Origin: Thermomonas sp.
GTDB taxonomy: Bacteria; Pseudomonadota; Gammaproteobacteria; Xanthomonadales; Xanthomonadaceae
DNA length: 45,856 nucleotides
Assembly: GCF_020850895.1 (NCBI RefSeq)
Contig: NZ_JADZDS010000100.1
Coordinates: 1 to 45,856, forward strand
Direction of reading: 5' to 3'
Shown: piece by piece, positions 1 through 8,517 of the stretch
Position numbering within the stretch: the stretch's first letter is position 1
Layout of the letters: each line of letters begins with the position of its first letter
Notes under the pieces: model-generated
Database searches by the model: none
The model's input: only the letters and a program-made list of their open reading frames with translations
Told to the model about the DNA's origin: nothing
Translations under genes and position numbers: made by a program

Positions 1-2
1 AG

Positions 3-188
3 TTCGAGCGTGCCGCGTGCAGCCCAAATATCCTTGTTATAATTTTCATCACCGGTGGTGAGGTTGTCGCCAAAACCACCGCGCGACAGGCGGGCAAAGC
101 TGAAACCAGCGCGAAATATGTCGCCAAGGCGTGGCGTCATCACATAGATGCCGGGCGGTTGGATAGCGGCGATGGGGATCAGCATTAA
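3..188 (+). CDS. C-terminal part of an unknown phage A protein
   Basis: An open frame runs in from the left edge and ends at a TAA that overlaps the ATG of the next gene (TAATG). About 61 residues are visible. They start with a hydrophobic stretch (NILVIIFITGGEVVAK) and continue with a basic, Ala-rich segment ending DSGDGDQH. The stop/start overlap is the junction style of the rest of this operon, which favours a real gene. I do not recognise the family. Upstream of a Mor-type regulator one expects middle or early phage genes. Confidence 0.45.
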   Translation, partial: FERAACSPNILVIIFITGGEVVAKTTARQAGKAETSAKYVAKAWRHHIDAGRLDSGDGDQH

Positions 189-682
189 TGAAGCTCGATC
201 CGCTCGCCCGTATAGAGGAACTTCCGATCCCGCAGGACGCCGGCCCAACAAAAAAATGGACCGAACAGATGCTTGAGCTGGCGGCGCACATCGGGCCTTA
301 TGCTACACTTCTGCTTGTCGATCGCGTTGGGGGACAAAAAATTACCGTCCCAATGGATCCGGCGCGCAATCGGCTGCGCCAGGTCGTCGGTGATGAGGCA
401 GCTGCCGTTCTCAGCCGTGTATATGGCGCCAATGAGCTGCTCATCCCGGTAGCACGTGCCGCTCTGAATGAAGCACGACGGGGGGCGGTGATTGCGGCGA
501 TCCGAGAGAAGCGATTGACGATAGCCGAAGCTGCACCGATATTGCGCACGTCGACGCGGTATGTTTCGTTTCTGGTGAATCACACTGAAGAGGGTAAAAG
601 AGACCGGGCATGGGAGCCAACCAGAATTAGGGCGCGAGCTCCCGACCCTCGACAACTCGATATGTTCCCATCCGCTGGCTAG
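188..682 (+). CDS. Mor-family transcription regulator (phage A)
   Basis: This 164-aa protein fits the Mor/C family of Mu-like phages, which activate middle or late transcription with host RNA polymerase. Residues ~35-100 (IGPYATLLLVDRVGGQKITV, then VVGDEAAAVLSRVYGANEL) follow the Mor dimerisation-domain pattern. Residues ~110-140 (IREKRLTIAEAAPILRTSTR) look like the helix-turn-helix. The start overlaps the preceding stop. It sits directly before the DUF2730-gp26-gp27-terminase block, where a late activator is expected. It is clearly diverged from the phage B counterpart at 35580-35969 and has an extra charged C-terminal tail. Confidence 0.7.
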   Translation: MKLDPLARIEELPIPQDAGPTKKWTEQMLELAAHIGPYATLLLVDRVGGQKITVPMDPARNRLRQVVGDEAAAVLSRVYGANELLIPVARAALNEARRGAVIAAIREKRLTIAEAAPILRTSTRYVSFLVNHTEEGKRDRAWEPTRIRARAPDPRQLDMFPSAG

Positions 683-762
683 GGTCTGGCCGCGCACCCC
701 CTTTTGGCGTTCATGCACCACCTAGAGCTGCTTCATTGTCACACCGGCGATGAGGGATGCGC

Positions 763-1167
763 GTGCAAGATAACTGGTTCTCCTGGTTCACCGTTGTCTA
801 CCAGCTCTCCGTCGTGGCGATCCCGATAGCGATAGCGGTTGGCACGCTCTGGCTGAGAGCAAATTATCCGTCACGTCAGGATTTCGAACGACTCTCCGCG
901 TCGATCACCGGCGTCGCGGATCGTGCGACCGCCATCGAAACGCGGCTCAGCCATCTGGAGGCGGACGACAACCAGCCGCCGACGCGATTGACACTGATGG
1001 AGGAGATGGCCGGCCTTTCGTCTAGACTGGCTGGCCTTGAGGCTACTATCGAATCCGACCGGCGAACGGTCGAGCGGCACTTCACCGCGCTCGAGGCGCA
1101 GATGCGCACACTCAACCAATATTTGCACACGCTTGTCGAGCGCGCGGTTCAGGGTGACCATTCATGA
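763..1167 (+). CDS. DUF2730-like membrane-anchored coiled-coil protein
   Basis: The protein has one N-terminal membrane segment (VVYQLSVVAIPIAIAVGTLW) followed by a long coiled coil with a heptad pattern. That is the layout of the DUF2730 family (Mu gp25-like) found between lysis and terminase genes. I chose the GTG at 763 because GAGGG at 752-756 sits 6 nt upstream. An ATG at 757 would directly abut that Shine-Dalgarno. The stop overlaps the next gene as ATGA. The exact role is unknown in the family. The counterpart in phage B is 33204-33542. Confidence 0.65.
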   Translation: MQDNWFSWFTVVYQLSVVAIPIAIAVGTLWLRANYPSRQDFERLSASITGVADRATAIETRLSHLEADDNQPPTRLTLMEEMAGLSSRLAGLEATIESDRRTVERHFTALEAQMRTLNQYLHTLVERAVQGDHS

Positions 1168-1454
1168 CCAATGCTCTGCTTTCTGCACTGATCCGTCGTG
1201 CCATACTCGATCTCGTTGAAGACACCGGCGGGGAGCTCAACGACGAAGTGATTACGCTCATGCTCAACGAGCTTGGTCACCGCGTCGCGCGATCGGTCGC
1301 GCGTAAAGAAATTGCCTGGCTGCACCAGCTGGGGCTCGTTCGCATGGAAACTGCCGCAGAATTTCTGATTGTCCGATCGACTCAGGCTGGTCGTGATGTG
1401 GCGAACGGTCTGCTGCGGGTTGAGGGCGTTTCACGTCATAAGACGGGCGAGTGA
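1164..1454 (+). CDS. Mu gp26-like small protein (VpaChn25_0724 type)
   Basis: This 96-aa, mostly helical protein has a winged-helix feel (EVITLMLNELGHRVARSVAR, then EIAWLHQLGLVRME). It matches in order and style the small gene between DUF2730 and DUF3486 in Mu-like phages. The family is described as a phage protein without a proven function. A role near terminase assembly is inferred from position only. Its phage B homologue is at 32893-33207; both share the WL-x-x-LG/MG-x-V core. Confidence 0.65.
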   Translation: MTNALLSALIRRAILDLVEDTGGELNDEVITLMLNELGHRVARSVARKEIAWLHQLGLVRMETAAEFLIVRSTQAGRDVANGLLRVEGVSRHKTGE

Positions 1455-1457
1455 GCC

Positions 1458-1979
1458 ATGTCGGGCCGATCTTCCATCACCCGAAATCCTGACATCCAAG
1501 CCGCTGTCGATCAATTGGTCGCGGAGGGCGCTTCAATTGACGATATCGCTGTTGCTGTTGCTGACTTTGGTATCAGCCGTTCGGCCGTTGGCCGCTACGC
1601 CCGCCGATATCGCCCGATGGTCGAAGGAATTCAACGCGATAACGCCATTCGCCAGGCGCTGCGAAAGCATTTGCCGGATGGCGTCGATACCGCGCTGGTC
1701 GATGTCGCACTCTACCGTGCGCAGGCGGAGGTTCTGCGTACTTTTGATGGCATGGGTGAAGATGACACTGCCGCCAGTCCAAAAGAAGTCGCCGCGGCCG
1801 TCCGTGCACTGAAGGCGCTGGTGGAGACGATGCGTCACAAAAGGAGCTTTGAGCGCGAGGTTCGCGAGGACGAGCGCAAGAAGACGGTCGAGGCGGCCGA
1901 GCGCGCAGCACAGCGAGCCGGTGCTTCGGCGGAGGTGATCGCGACAATCCGCAAAGACATCTTGATGGGTGCCGCATGA
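1458..1979 (+). CDS. Terminase small subunit (DUF3486, Mu gp27-like)
   Basis: This 173-aa protein starts with a helix-turn-helix (ASIDDIAVAVADFGISRSAV, then GRYARRY) and continues with long charged helices, as in DUF3486. In Mu-like phages this protein sits directly before the large terminase and is taken as the DNA-recognition subunit of the packaging motor. It ends in ATGA overlap with the gene at 1976. In phage B the same gene (32253-32891) directly precedes the terminase, whereas here one extra gene intervenes. Confidence 0.75.
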   Translation: MSGRSSITRNPDIQAAVDQLVAEGASIDDIAVAVADFGISRSAVGRYARRYRPMVEGIQRDNAIRQALRKHLPDGVDTALVDVALYRAQAEVLRTFDGMGEDDTAASPKEVAAAVRALKALVETMRHKRSFEREVREDERKKTVEAAERAAQRAGASAEVIATIRKDILMGAA

Positions 1980-2362
1980 TAGGGCGCCTAACTATGCCGC
2001 GTGGCGCCCCTGAACGCGGTGCGATTATGCGCCTCGCGCTTCGGCTAACTGGTCATGCACAGTCGCGGGGGATGACGTTGGTGCGGCTAAGGCGGACGCT
2101 TATTCGGCGCAGCCAGTCGGCGTACATCTACCTCAAGGATGCTCGTGGTCGGTGTTGGATCATCAGAGTATCCGATCATTTTCGTCCTAACGAGGCGCCG
2201 CATCATTGGCCTCATTTCGACTTTGTTACGCCTGGCGGAGATGCAGGCTTTATCAGCGCCTGCCGCACAATAGATCTAATCGCGATTGGCGAATTCCCGT
2301 GGCACGACCCGGTTCATGACGCGTCTGAGGTTGCCGACCGAATTGCGAGGTTCGCCGCGTGA
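1976..2362 (+). CDS. Unknown 128-aa protein inserted between the terminase subunits
   Basis: The gene is coupled on both sides, by ATGA with gp27 and GTGA with the terminase. The protein is basic at the N-terminus (LVRLRRTLIRRS) and then has a beta-rich middle (YIYLKDARGRCWIIRVSDHF) with a His/Pro patch (EAPHHWPHFDF). I do not recognise a family. The middle could be a small nucleic-acid or ligand-binding fold, but that is speculation. Its absence between the phage B terminase subunits marks it as an accessory gene. Confidence 0.6.
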   Translation: MIGRLTMPRGAPERGAIMRLALRLTGHAQSRGMTLVRLRRTLIRRSQSAYIYLKDARGRCWIIRVSDHFRPNEAPHHWPHFDFVTPGGDAGFISACRTIDLIAIGEFPWHDPVHDASEVADRIARFAA

Positions 2363-4014
2363 ATGACGAAGCACAATATGCCCTTCTCTCGTATCAGAGT
2401 GAGGCGATCCGCTTGGCGGAAGAGCACCAGTTCTTGATCATCGAGAAGAGCCGTCGCGTCGGCATGTCCTATGGATTTTCTCCCATGGCGGTGCTCGCTG
2501 CCAGCGCCGCCGACAGCCCGGAAAACGTGTGGTACGTCGGCTACAACCTCGACATGGCACGGGAATTCATCACCTACTGTGCCGACTTCACCAAGGCGTT
2601 CGAACAGGTGCATGAGATTGCTCCCATGCTCGAACACACCCGTCGCGCCTTCCTCCGCGATGAGGGTGGTCAGCTGCGTGACGACAAGGGGGTCGCGGTT
2701 GAACAGGTCGGCTACATTGACGACGGCGATATAGTCGACGTCGGCACCGACGGCTTTCTGATCCGGGGTGACGCCGGGCGAACGATCAAGGCTTACCGGA
2801 TCGACTATCCGTCTGGCCGAAGTATCGCTGCTCTGCCGTCCAGCCCGCGTTCCGTACGCGGCAAACAGGGTTTCTTTATCATTGATGAAGCGGCATTTCA
2901 CGACAATCTCGAAGAGCTGATCAAGGCGGTCCTCGCGGCGCTGATGTGGGGCGGCAGAGTTGTTCTCATTTCAACCCATGACGGTGCCGACAATTTCTTC
3001 AACACGCTGATCGAGGAAATTCGGGCGGGCAAGCGTGCCGGCCATGTCATGCGCATCACGCTCAAAGATGCTATGGGTGCCGGGCTCTACAAACGCATCT
3101 GCCTCGTCGCCGGTCAGGAGTGGTCACTCACAAAGGAGCAGGCGTGGGAAGCTAACCTGCGCAAGACGTACGGCGATGCGGCCGACGAGGAGCTCGACGT
3201 CATCCCGGCGCGCGGCACCGGTATCTACTTGGCGCGCGCGACCATCCTCGCCGCAATGTCTAAGGAACTGCCGGTTGTTAAACTGCGATGCCCGGACGGT
3301 TTCGAGCGCCGCGATGAAGCGTGGCGGCGCGACTGGCTCGACGAATTCCTGACAGCGGAGGTCCGGCCATGGATCGACGCATTCAACCCGCATCGTCGTA
3401 CCTTCATGGGGCAGGACTTTGCACGCACCGGCGACAACTCGCCTGTGAAGTTTGGACAGCACGACGCCAACATGCGGCTGGTCTGTCGCCTGACGCTCGA
3501 AATGAGGAACGTCCCCTTTTCCGATCAGGAATATGTTCTGGAATGGCTCATCCGGCGCGTCCCCCACTTTGCCGGTGGCAAGATGGACGCTCGCGGCAAT
3601 GGCTCGGCCCTGGCTGAAAAGATGCAGCAGAAATTCGGCTTCGACGTGATCGAGGCCGTCATGGCCAGCGACAAGACCTATCTGGCCTACATGCCGCTGC
3701 TCAAGGCCGCGATCGAGGACCGAACCATCATCTTACCCCATGACGAGGGCGAACTCGACGATCTGCGCATGGTCAAACTGGTACGTGGCGTCCCGAAAAT
3801 TCCCGATCGGGCAGCTAATGTGAAGGAGGACGGCAAGGTCGTCCGCCGCCATGGCGACAACGCGATCGCCGATATGCATCTCGTCGCCGCTGCAGCCGCA
3901 GACCCAGGCGACACCGAATTTCACACCAATGGCGAGCGCCAGTCGGGAGGAGATGAGCAAATCATCTCGTCGACCGGCTTTGGCACCGTACGCCGCCGCG
4001 ACGGAGGCCTATAA
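2359..4014 (+). CDS. Large terminase subunit (Mu gp28-like)
   Basis: This is the packaging motor ATPase and nuclease, 551 aa, normal length. The Walker A-like motif is KSRRVGMSYG (residues ~31-40). Walker B is FFIIDEAAFH near residue 175, followed by the coupling motif LISTHDGADNFF. The C-terminal RNase H-like nuclease begins around residue 350 with MGQDFARTGD, whose Asp is a likely metal ligand. It starts at a GTG that overlaps the previous stop. Its TAA overlaps the portal ATG. It acts at the prohead portal during headful packaging, as in Mu. Confidence 0.9.
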   Translation: MNDEAQYALLSYQSEAIRLAEEHQFLIIEKSRRVGMSYGFSPMAVLAASAADSPENVWYVGYNLDMAREFITYCADFTKAFEQVHEIAPMLEHTRRAFLRDEGGQLRDDKGVAVEQVGYIDDGDIVDVGTDGFLIRGDAGRTIKAYRIDYPSGRSIAALPSSPRSVRGKQGFFIIDEAAFHDNLEELIKAVLAALMWGGRVVLISTHDGADNFFNTLIEEIRAGKRAGHVMRITLKDAMGAGLYKRICLVAGQEWSLTKEQAWEANLRKTYGDAADEELDVIPARGTGIYLARATILAAMSKELPVVKLRCPDGFERRDEAWRRDWLDEFLTAEVRPWIDAFNPHRRTFMGQDFARTGDNSPVKFGQHDANMRLVCRLTLEMRNVPFSDQEYVLEWLIRRVPHFAGGKMDARGNGSALAEKMQQKFGFDVIEAVMASDKTYLAYMPLLKAAIEDRTIILPHDEGELDDLRMVKLVRGVPKIPDRAANVKEDGKVVRRHGDNAIADMHLVAAAAADPGDTEFHTNGERQSGGDEQIISSTGFGTVRRRDGGL

Positions 4015-6080
4015 TGCCCAAACCCTATGCAACCAGGCTCAACCTGCGCGGGCGAACCTCTGGCGCTGTGGCTGCCCTGACGACCGAAATTGCGACCACC
4101 CGCGACGGGATGGACATCACCCGCCCGTTTGTTAGCGGGTTGCAAGAGCCGCGCGATCCGCGTCTGCGGGGGTCGGTTGACTGGGGCGTCTATGACCGCA
4201 TCCTCCAGGATGATCAGGTCTTCTCAACCCTGCAGCAACGCCGCACCGCCGTCGTGTCGTGCGACTGGACCTGTGTCGCGGGTGATCAGGATGATCCGCG
4301 ATCGGTGGCCGCGGCAGACGCCTTTTCGGTGACGCTAAAGCGGATTGGTTGGGACCGCGTTACCGATAAGATGCTCTTCGCCGTCTTCCATGGCATCGCT
4401 ATTGCGGAGATTATGTGGGAACAGCGCGCCGGCTTGATCGATTTTGCATCGATCCATGTTCGCCATGCGCGTCGCTTCCGCTTTGATGATGCTGGCGAAC
4501 TCAAGCTGATCACGCGGGCAGCGCCGCAGGGCAAGCCGTTGGAGCCCCGCAAATTCTGGACCTTCATCGCCGGTGGTAGCGATGACGATGAACTTTACGG
4601 CCGAGGCCTCGCTGAATGGCTCTACTGGCCGGTCCTGTTCAAAAAGAACGGCCTCCGCTTCTGGAACACGTTCCTCGACAAGTTCGGCTCGCCTACCGCG
4701 CTGGGCAAGTACCGGCCCGGCACACCGCGCGCCGATATCGACAAGCTCCTCGGCGCCTTGGGCGCGATCGCGACGGACAGCGGCATCGCCGTGCCCGAAG
4801 GGATGGCGATCGAACTGCTCCAGGTCGCGCGATCCGGTACGGCCGATTTTGCTGCGCTCTGCCGCTACATGGATGAGGCGATTGCAAAGGTTATCTTGTC
4901 GCAGACCATGACCACACAGGACGGTGCCTCGCTCAGCCAGGCGCAAGTGCACGCCGGCGTGAAGGAAGAGGTGGTCCGCTCCGACGCCGACCTGCTCTCG
5001 GACAGTTTCGCTGGTCAGGACGGACCTGTGCGGTGGTGGACCGACATCAATTTCGGCACCGACGTCGCCGCGCCGATCGTGCGGCGCGTCGTCGGGGAGG
5101 AGATCGATGCCAAGGTTGAGGCAGAGACCGACGGCGCTATCAAGGGGCTGGGCTGGGAGCTGACCGAAGAAGCGTTCCGCGACAAATATGGCGAAGGATA
5201 CGCCAAGGTCGCACCCGCCACTCTCCCGTCGCCCGATGCCGCCGTTCAGCGCAGAGATCAGGCTGATGAAGAGGGTGCCTATCCGGGCGATGCCAACGAC
5301 ACCACGGATCCCAAGAGCCCAGCCAGCTTCGCCGCCGATGATCCCCGCCCACTCTATGTCTATCGGCGGCTGCTTAATGCCGACGAGCTGATCGCCTGGG
5401 CACAAGCGCAGGGGTTCCGGACGACGCTGCCGGCAGCAGATCTCCACGTTACTCAGGCCTATTCGAAACGGCCGGTCAACTGGATGCAGTGCGGCGCATA
5501 TTGGGGCTGGCCCGATGAAAAGACTGGCTTGAATGTCGGTGCTGGTGGCCCGCGCCTGATCGAGCGGTTCGGGGACTCGGCCGTCGTCCTCGTCTTCTAT
5601 GCTGGCGCACTGGAAAACCGGTGGCGCGACCTGCGCGACAAGGGATGCAGCTGGGATTTTGAGAGTTATTTCCCTCACGTCACCATCACCTACGATGCCG
5701 GTGATGTTGATCTGGCTCAGGTCACGCCGTTCAAAGGGGAACTGCGCTTCGGGCCGGAGATTTTTGAGCCACTGGAGGAAGATTGGCAGGCCCAAGTGCG
5801 AGAGGCGAGCTTCGCTGCGCCGGCAGGGCCTGCACCGTCGAGCAGCAGCGAGGCTGTGACCGTCGATGACCCCGATGACGCCCTCGCCGATCAGCTGGTG
5901 GCGGAGGCCGGTTACCGCGCAGCCAAAGCACTAACAGACCCCATTCTCGGGGCTGTGCGCGCGGCTGATAGCGAAGCGGAACTGCGCGCGCTGCTCAATG
6001 CAGCGCCGGGCGATCCTGCTGCGATGACACAGGTCATTGAAAACGCGAGCGTCGCCACCCGTCTTGAAGAGGAGAATTAA
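4014..6080 (+). CDS. Portal protein (DUF935) with an inserted Acb1-like 2H phosphoesterase domain
   Basis: Residues ~1-410 are a DUF935 (Mu gp29-like) portal; the typical block [20 protein letters not shown] is present. Residues ~446-592 are an extra domain with two H-V-T motifs, H478-V-T480 (LHVTQAYS) and H555-V-T557 (PHVTITYD), and a GPEIFEP...W segment at 580-591. That is the signature of 2H phosphoesterases and specifically resembles T4 Acb1, which degrades the cyclic nucleotide signals of CBASS immunity. Residues ~593-688 are a helical tail resembling the portal C-terminus. At 688 aa it is about 150 aa longer than the phage B portal (535 aa), which lacks the domain. The portal call is firm. 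Anti-CBASS activity is inferred from motifs; a different 2H substrate is possible. Confidence 0.85.
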   Translation: MPKPYATRLNLRGRTSGAVAALTTEIATTRDGMDITRPFVSGLQEPRDPRLRGSVDWGVYDRILQDDQVFSTLQQRRTAVVSCDWTCVAGDQDDPRSVAAADAFSVTLKRIGWDRVTDKMLFAVFHGIAIAEIMWEQRAGLIDFASIHVRHARRFRFDDAGELKLITRAAPQGKPLEPRKFWTFIAGGSDDDELYGRGLAEWLYWPVLFKKNGLRFWNTFLDKFGSPTALGKYRPGTPRADIDKLLGALGAIATDSGIAVPEGMAIELLQVARSGTADFAALCRYMDEAIAKVILSQTMTTQDGASLSQAQVHAGVKEEVVRSDADLLSDSFAGQDGPVRWWTDINFGTDVAAPIVRRVVGEEIDAKVEAETDGAIKGLGWELTEEAFRDKYGEGYAKVAPATLPSPDAAVQRRDQADEEGAYPGDANDTTDPKSPASFAADDPRPLYVYRRLLNADELIAWAQAQGFRTTLPAADLHVTQAYSKRPVNWMQCGAYWGWPDEKTGLNVGAGGPRLIERFGDSAVVLVFYAGALENRWRDLRDKGCSWDFESYFPHVTITYDAGDVDLAQVTPFKGELRFGPEIFEPLEEDWQAQVREASFAAPAGPAPSSSSEAVTVDDPDDALADQLVAEAGYRAAKALTDPILGAVRAADSEAELRALLNAAPGDPAAMTQVIENASVATRLEEEN

Positions 6081-6082
6081 AC

Positions 6083-6328
6083 ATGTCTGCCCATGTCATT
6101 CCCACCGACCAGCAACTGCGCCTTTTCATCGAGCGCATCGAACGGCTGGAGGAGGAGAAAAAGGGTCTCGCCGACGACATCCGGGATGTCTACGCCGAGG
6201 CCAAGAGCCAAGGGTATGAGGCGAAGATCATGCGCCAGATCGTACGGCTACGACGCATGAACGTCCAAGACCGCAAGGAAATGGACGCGATGCTGGACCT
6301 CTATAGGGCCGCGCTGGGGATTTCGTGA
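6083..6328 (+). CDS. GapR-like DUF2312 protein
   Basis: The 81-aa protein matches the DUF2312/GapR family closely: [38 protein letters not shown] and a C-terminal LDLYRAALG. GapR is an alphaproteobacterial nucleoid-associated protein that binds overtwisted DNA and stimulates topoisomerases. The protein forms coiled-coil dimers and acts in the cytoplasm. It lies 2 nt after the portal and overlaps the MT-A70 gene by 4 nt, so it is part of the late operon. Why a phage would make it late is not known. Shaping DNA during replication or packaging is a guess. Confidence 0.8.
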   Translation: MSAHVIPTDQQLRLFIERIERLEEEKKGLADDIRDVYAEAKSQGYEAKIMRQIVRLRRMNVQDRKEMDAMLDLYRAALGIS

Positions 6329-6906
6329 CACTCTCGCGCCCGTTCGGTTCGCTGCCGCTGTTCGCGTGGAATGTAATCCATGCGGATCCGCCCTGGCACT
6401 TCTCGAACTATAGCGAGGAGGGCGAAGGGCGGAACGCGTGTCGGCACTATGACACCATGTCGATCGATGACATTGCCGCATTGCCGGTCGGCGAACTCGC
6501 GGCGGGCGACTGCGCACTGTTCCTCTGGGTGACGGATCCTCTGCTGCCAGAAGGGCTGCAGGTGATGCGCGCCTGGGGCTTTCGCTATACCACCGTGGCG
6601 TTCACCTGGGCAAAGCGATCCAGGCGCGACACCGGCTGGCACATGGGCACTGGCTATTATACCCGCGCCAATCCCGAGACATGCCTCCTCGGCATGACCG
6701 GACACATGCGGCGGGCGGATGCCGGCGTGCGGCAGCTCATCGTCGCGCCCGTTCGCGAACACAGCCGCAAGCCGGACGAGGTGTATGTTGGCATTGAGCG
6801 CCTGTTCGGTTCCACGCCATCGCGCCTGGACCTTTTCTCACGCCAGCAGCGCAGTGGCTGGACCAGCTGGGGCAACCAGACCGACAAGTTTGAGGCGGTA
6901 GTATGA
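6325..6906 (+). CDS. MT-A70 family DNA N6-adenine methyltransferase
   Basis: The 193-aa protein has the catalytic DPPW motif near the N-terminus ([13 protein letters not shown], residues ~19-31), then [15 protein letters not shown] and [20 protein letters not shown], all hallmarks of phage MT-A70 methyltransferases. The expected reaction is transfer of a methyl group from S-adenosylmethionine to adenine N6. In a phage late operon the likely role is protecting virion DNA from restriction. The target site cannot be read from sequence. It is ATGA-coupled to the preceding and following frames. Confidence 0.85.
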   Translation: MTLSRPFGSLPLFAWNVIHADPPWHFSNYSEEGEGRNACRHYDTMSIDDIAALPVGELAAGDCALFLWVTDPLLPEGLQVMRAWGFRYTTVAFTWAKRSRRDTGWHMGTGYYTRANPETCLLGMTGHMRRADAGVRQLIVAPVREHSRKPDEVYVGIERLFGSTPSRLDLFSRQQRSGWTSWGNQTDKFEAVV

Positions 6907-6968
6907 GGCCTGTCCACCACGTCGCCCAATGCATGACCTGCGGCAAGGTTTGGAGCAGCGGCCTATGA
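6903..6968 (+). CDS. 21-aa mini-ORF with a CxxC knuckle
   Basis: The frame starts at an ATGA overlapping the MT-A70 stop and ends at an ATGA overlapping the next start, so it bridges the two genes exactly. The product contains QCMTCGKVW, a CxxC knuckle as seen at the start of small zinc-ribbon proteins. It is too short to form a full zinc site. It may be the stump of a deleted zinc-finger gene or a translational coupling leader. Confidence 0.35.
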   Translation: MRPVHHVAQCMTCGKVWSSGL

Positions 6969-8203
6969 CCCGCCCTGATCGATCCTCCACCATTTTCATG
7001 AAACCCGATGACGCTCTGCGCGTCTGGCAAGAGCGTGGCGTGCTGCGTCCGACCGTCAATTGGTCGGAGATGATGCACGAGGAGCATGCCGCAGCCTTCA
7101 CCGTAGCGAAAATTGCGCAGCTTGACCTCCTGTCGCAGGTGCGGGAATCGCTCGACCGCGTTCTGCGCGATGGCGGCACGTTCGAACAGTGGAAGGCTGA
7201 CATCCTGCCCAATCTGCAGAGAGCTGGCTGGTGGGGCGTCGTGCAAAATCGTGACCTCACCGGGACGGACGATTCTATCGTGGTCAATGATCGGCGGCTG
7301 CGGACGATCTACCGGACCAACCTGCGCATGAGCATTTCGGCGGGGCGATGGCGCAAGTATCAGCGGGAAAAGGATCTATTCCCTTACCTCCGCTACCTGT
7401 CCGACCATTATCGAAAGCATCCGCGCCTCGACCACAAGGCGCTGCATGGCGTCATCCTGCCCATCGACCATCCGGCCTGGCAATGGATGTTCCCACCTAA
7501 CGGCTGGGGCTGTAACTGCCGCGTCGAGCAGGTGAGCGAAGCTCGGATGCGCCGCAACGGCTGGGTGGTCAGCGATCGCGCCGACGCACTGGCGACACCG
7601 CCGACCACCGAATTTGTCCGGGCGGATGGAACGGCCGTCGCCGTCCCGACCTATGTTCAGCCAGGCTTCGGATACAATCCCGGCACAGCCCATCTGCAGG
7701 TGCTGGCGGAGCGGATGACAGCGTCGATCGAGCGGGCATTGGCCAACGGTCTGGATGACGCGGCGGCTGCATCTTTACGGTCAATCGTTGATGACCCGGC
7801 TTTTGAACAGTTTCTTGCTCTGCCGCAGCCGCGCTTTCCTCTGGCTATCATGCCGGAGGCCGACGCAAGTCTCATCGGTGCCCGCACTAGGGTCGCCGTG
7901 CTCTCCGACTCCGATGCGCTTAAACAACGGGTTCGCTCTGAACAGGGTGACACCTTCCGGGCACTGCCCAGCACCTATCGGTCAATCGTCGATATCGTTC
8001 GCGATTTTACTATTCGCGGGCGAGAAGGCGACAACACGATGCTCTACGCCATGATGCGCGAAGATGGCAGATATCTGTGCGTTGTGGTGCAGCGTACCGC
8101 CTCCGGGCAAGGTCTCTTCATCAAGAGCGTGCGTGTTCAGGCGAGCAGAACCATCGACCGGTTGTTCAGCGACGCGGTCGATATCGTGGATCGGAGGAAT
8201 TAG
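6965..8203 (+). CDS. Mu F-like minor head protein with a C-terminal nuclease-like domain
   Basis: The 412-aa protein has the F-like (SPP1 gp7) head-morphogenesis core: WSEMMHEEHAAAFTVAKIAQ near the start, IYRTNLRMSISAGRWRKYQ and the conserved Cys/Trp block FPPNGWGCNCRVEQVSE. From about residue 290 a separate C-terminal region (ALPSTYRSIVDIVRDFTIRG; LYAMMREDGRYLCVVVQR) resembles the toxin-like nuclease domains often fused to MuF proteins. I chose the ATG at 6965 because it overlaps the previous frame. Its stop lies 262 nt before the dam gene. The F core is firm; the C-terminal family is tentative. Confidence 0.8.
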   Translation: MTRPDRSSTIFMKPDDALRVWQERGVLRPTVNWSEMMHEEHAAAFTVAKIAQLDLLSQVRESLDRVLRDGGTFEQWKADILPNLQRAGWWGVVQNRDLTGTDDSIVVNDRRLRTIYRTNLRMSISAGRWRKYQREKDLFPYLRYLSDHYRKHPRLDHKALHGVILPIDHPAWQWMFPPNGWGCNCRVEQVSEARMRRNGWVVSDRADALATPPTTEFVRADGTAVAVPTYVQPGFGYNPGTAHLQVLAERMTASIERALANGLDDAAAASLRSIVDDPAFEQFLALPQPRFPLAIMPEADASLIGARTRVAVLSDSDALKQRVRSEQGDTFRALPSTYRSIVDIVRDFTIRGREGDNTMLYAMMREDGRYLCVVVQRTASGQGLFIKSVRVQASRTIDRLFSDAVDIVDRRN

Positions 8204-8465
8204 GTGCACGGCGGGGACTTGCATTCCCCCGCATGGCGCTACCGGGCGACGCCCGGTGCTGCGGCCGCAAGATTCACCGCGTCGCGTGCACCGGGGGCAC
8301 CCTTAGCACTGGCGACCTTAACATTCAATGCATCCGCCCCGGTGGCGGGGGCAGGAGCGTGGCAGCGCTCCAAGCCGGCGATCGACACTCGCCACACCCC
8401 AACGGGCCTCTATCAGGGCCGTCCCGCCAGTCCGTCCGGACTATGGGAACACATAGGGAACAAAT
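8203..8465 (+). promoter_or_regulatory. GC-rich structured leader of the phage A dam gene
   Basis: Several stems can be drawn by eye: 8203-8210 with 8285-8292 (GGTGCACG/CGTGCACC), closing 8211-8216/8227-8232, 8241-8247/8251-8257 and 8261-8264/8277-8280; then 8354-8359/8366-8371, 8429-8433/8438-8442 and 8441-8445/8452-8456. The last one abuts AGGGAA, the likely ribosome-binding site of dam at 8466. A Com-like frame runs through the region, so structure and coding may overlap. The folds are hand-drawn, and some pairing is expected by chance at this GC content. Confidence 0.35.
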
Positions 8466-8517
8466 ATGGCCGTGTCGAATCGCAAATTCAGCCTGCCGGA
8501 GGGCCTTTCTCCGGTAA
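8233..8517 (+). CDS. Com-like zinc-finger ORF, probably degenerate
   Basis: The frame has a Com-like pattern (RCCGRK, then a GG-T-L stretch and GDLNIQCIRPGG) that recalls the Mu Com core R-C-x-x-C ... EIKC-x-x-C. The second Cys pair is broken (CIRPG where CxRCG is expected) and the first is reduced to CC. Its 3' end overlaps the dam start by 52 nt, the same arrangement as com and mom in Mu. No good Shine-Dalgarno precedes 8233; GGAGGA at 8193-8198 would instead serve a GTG at 8204 in another frame. It is either a frameshifted com or a divergent one. Confidence 0.4.
   Translation: MALPGDARCCGRKIHRVACTGGTLSTGDLNIQCIRPGGGGRSVAALQAGDRHSPHPNGPLSGPSRQSVRTMGTHREQIWPCRIANSACRRAFLR

Noticed and set aside
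4335-5795. 486-aa open frame on the - strand
   Set aside because: It is antisense to the portal-Acb1 gene, with no start signal or family pattern.
8203-8292. tRNA-like cloverleaf
   Set aside because: The outer stem and three arms can be drawn, but there is no T-loop consensus, no proper anticodon arm and the loop sizes are wrong for a tRNA.
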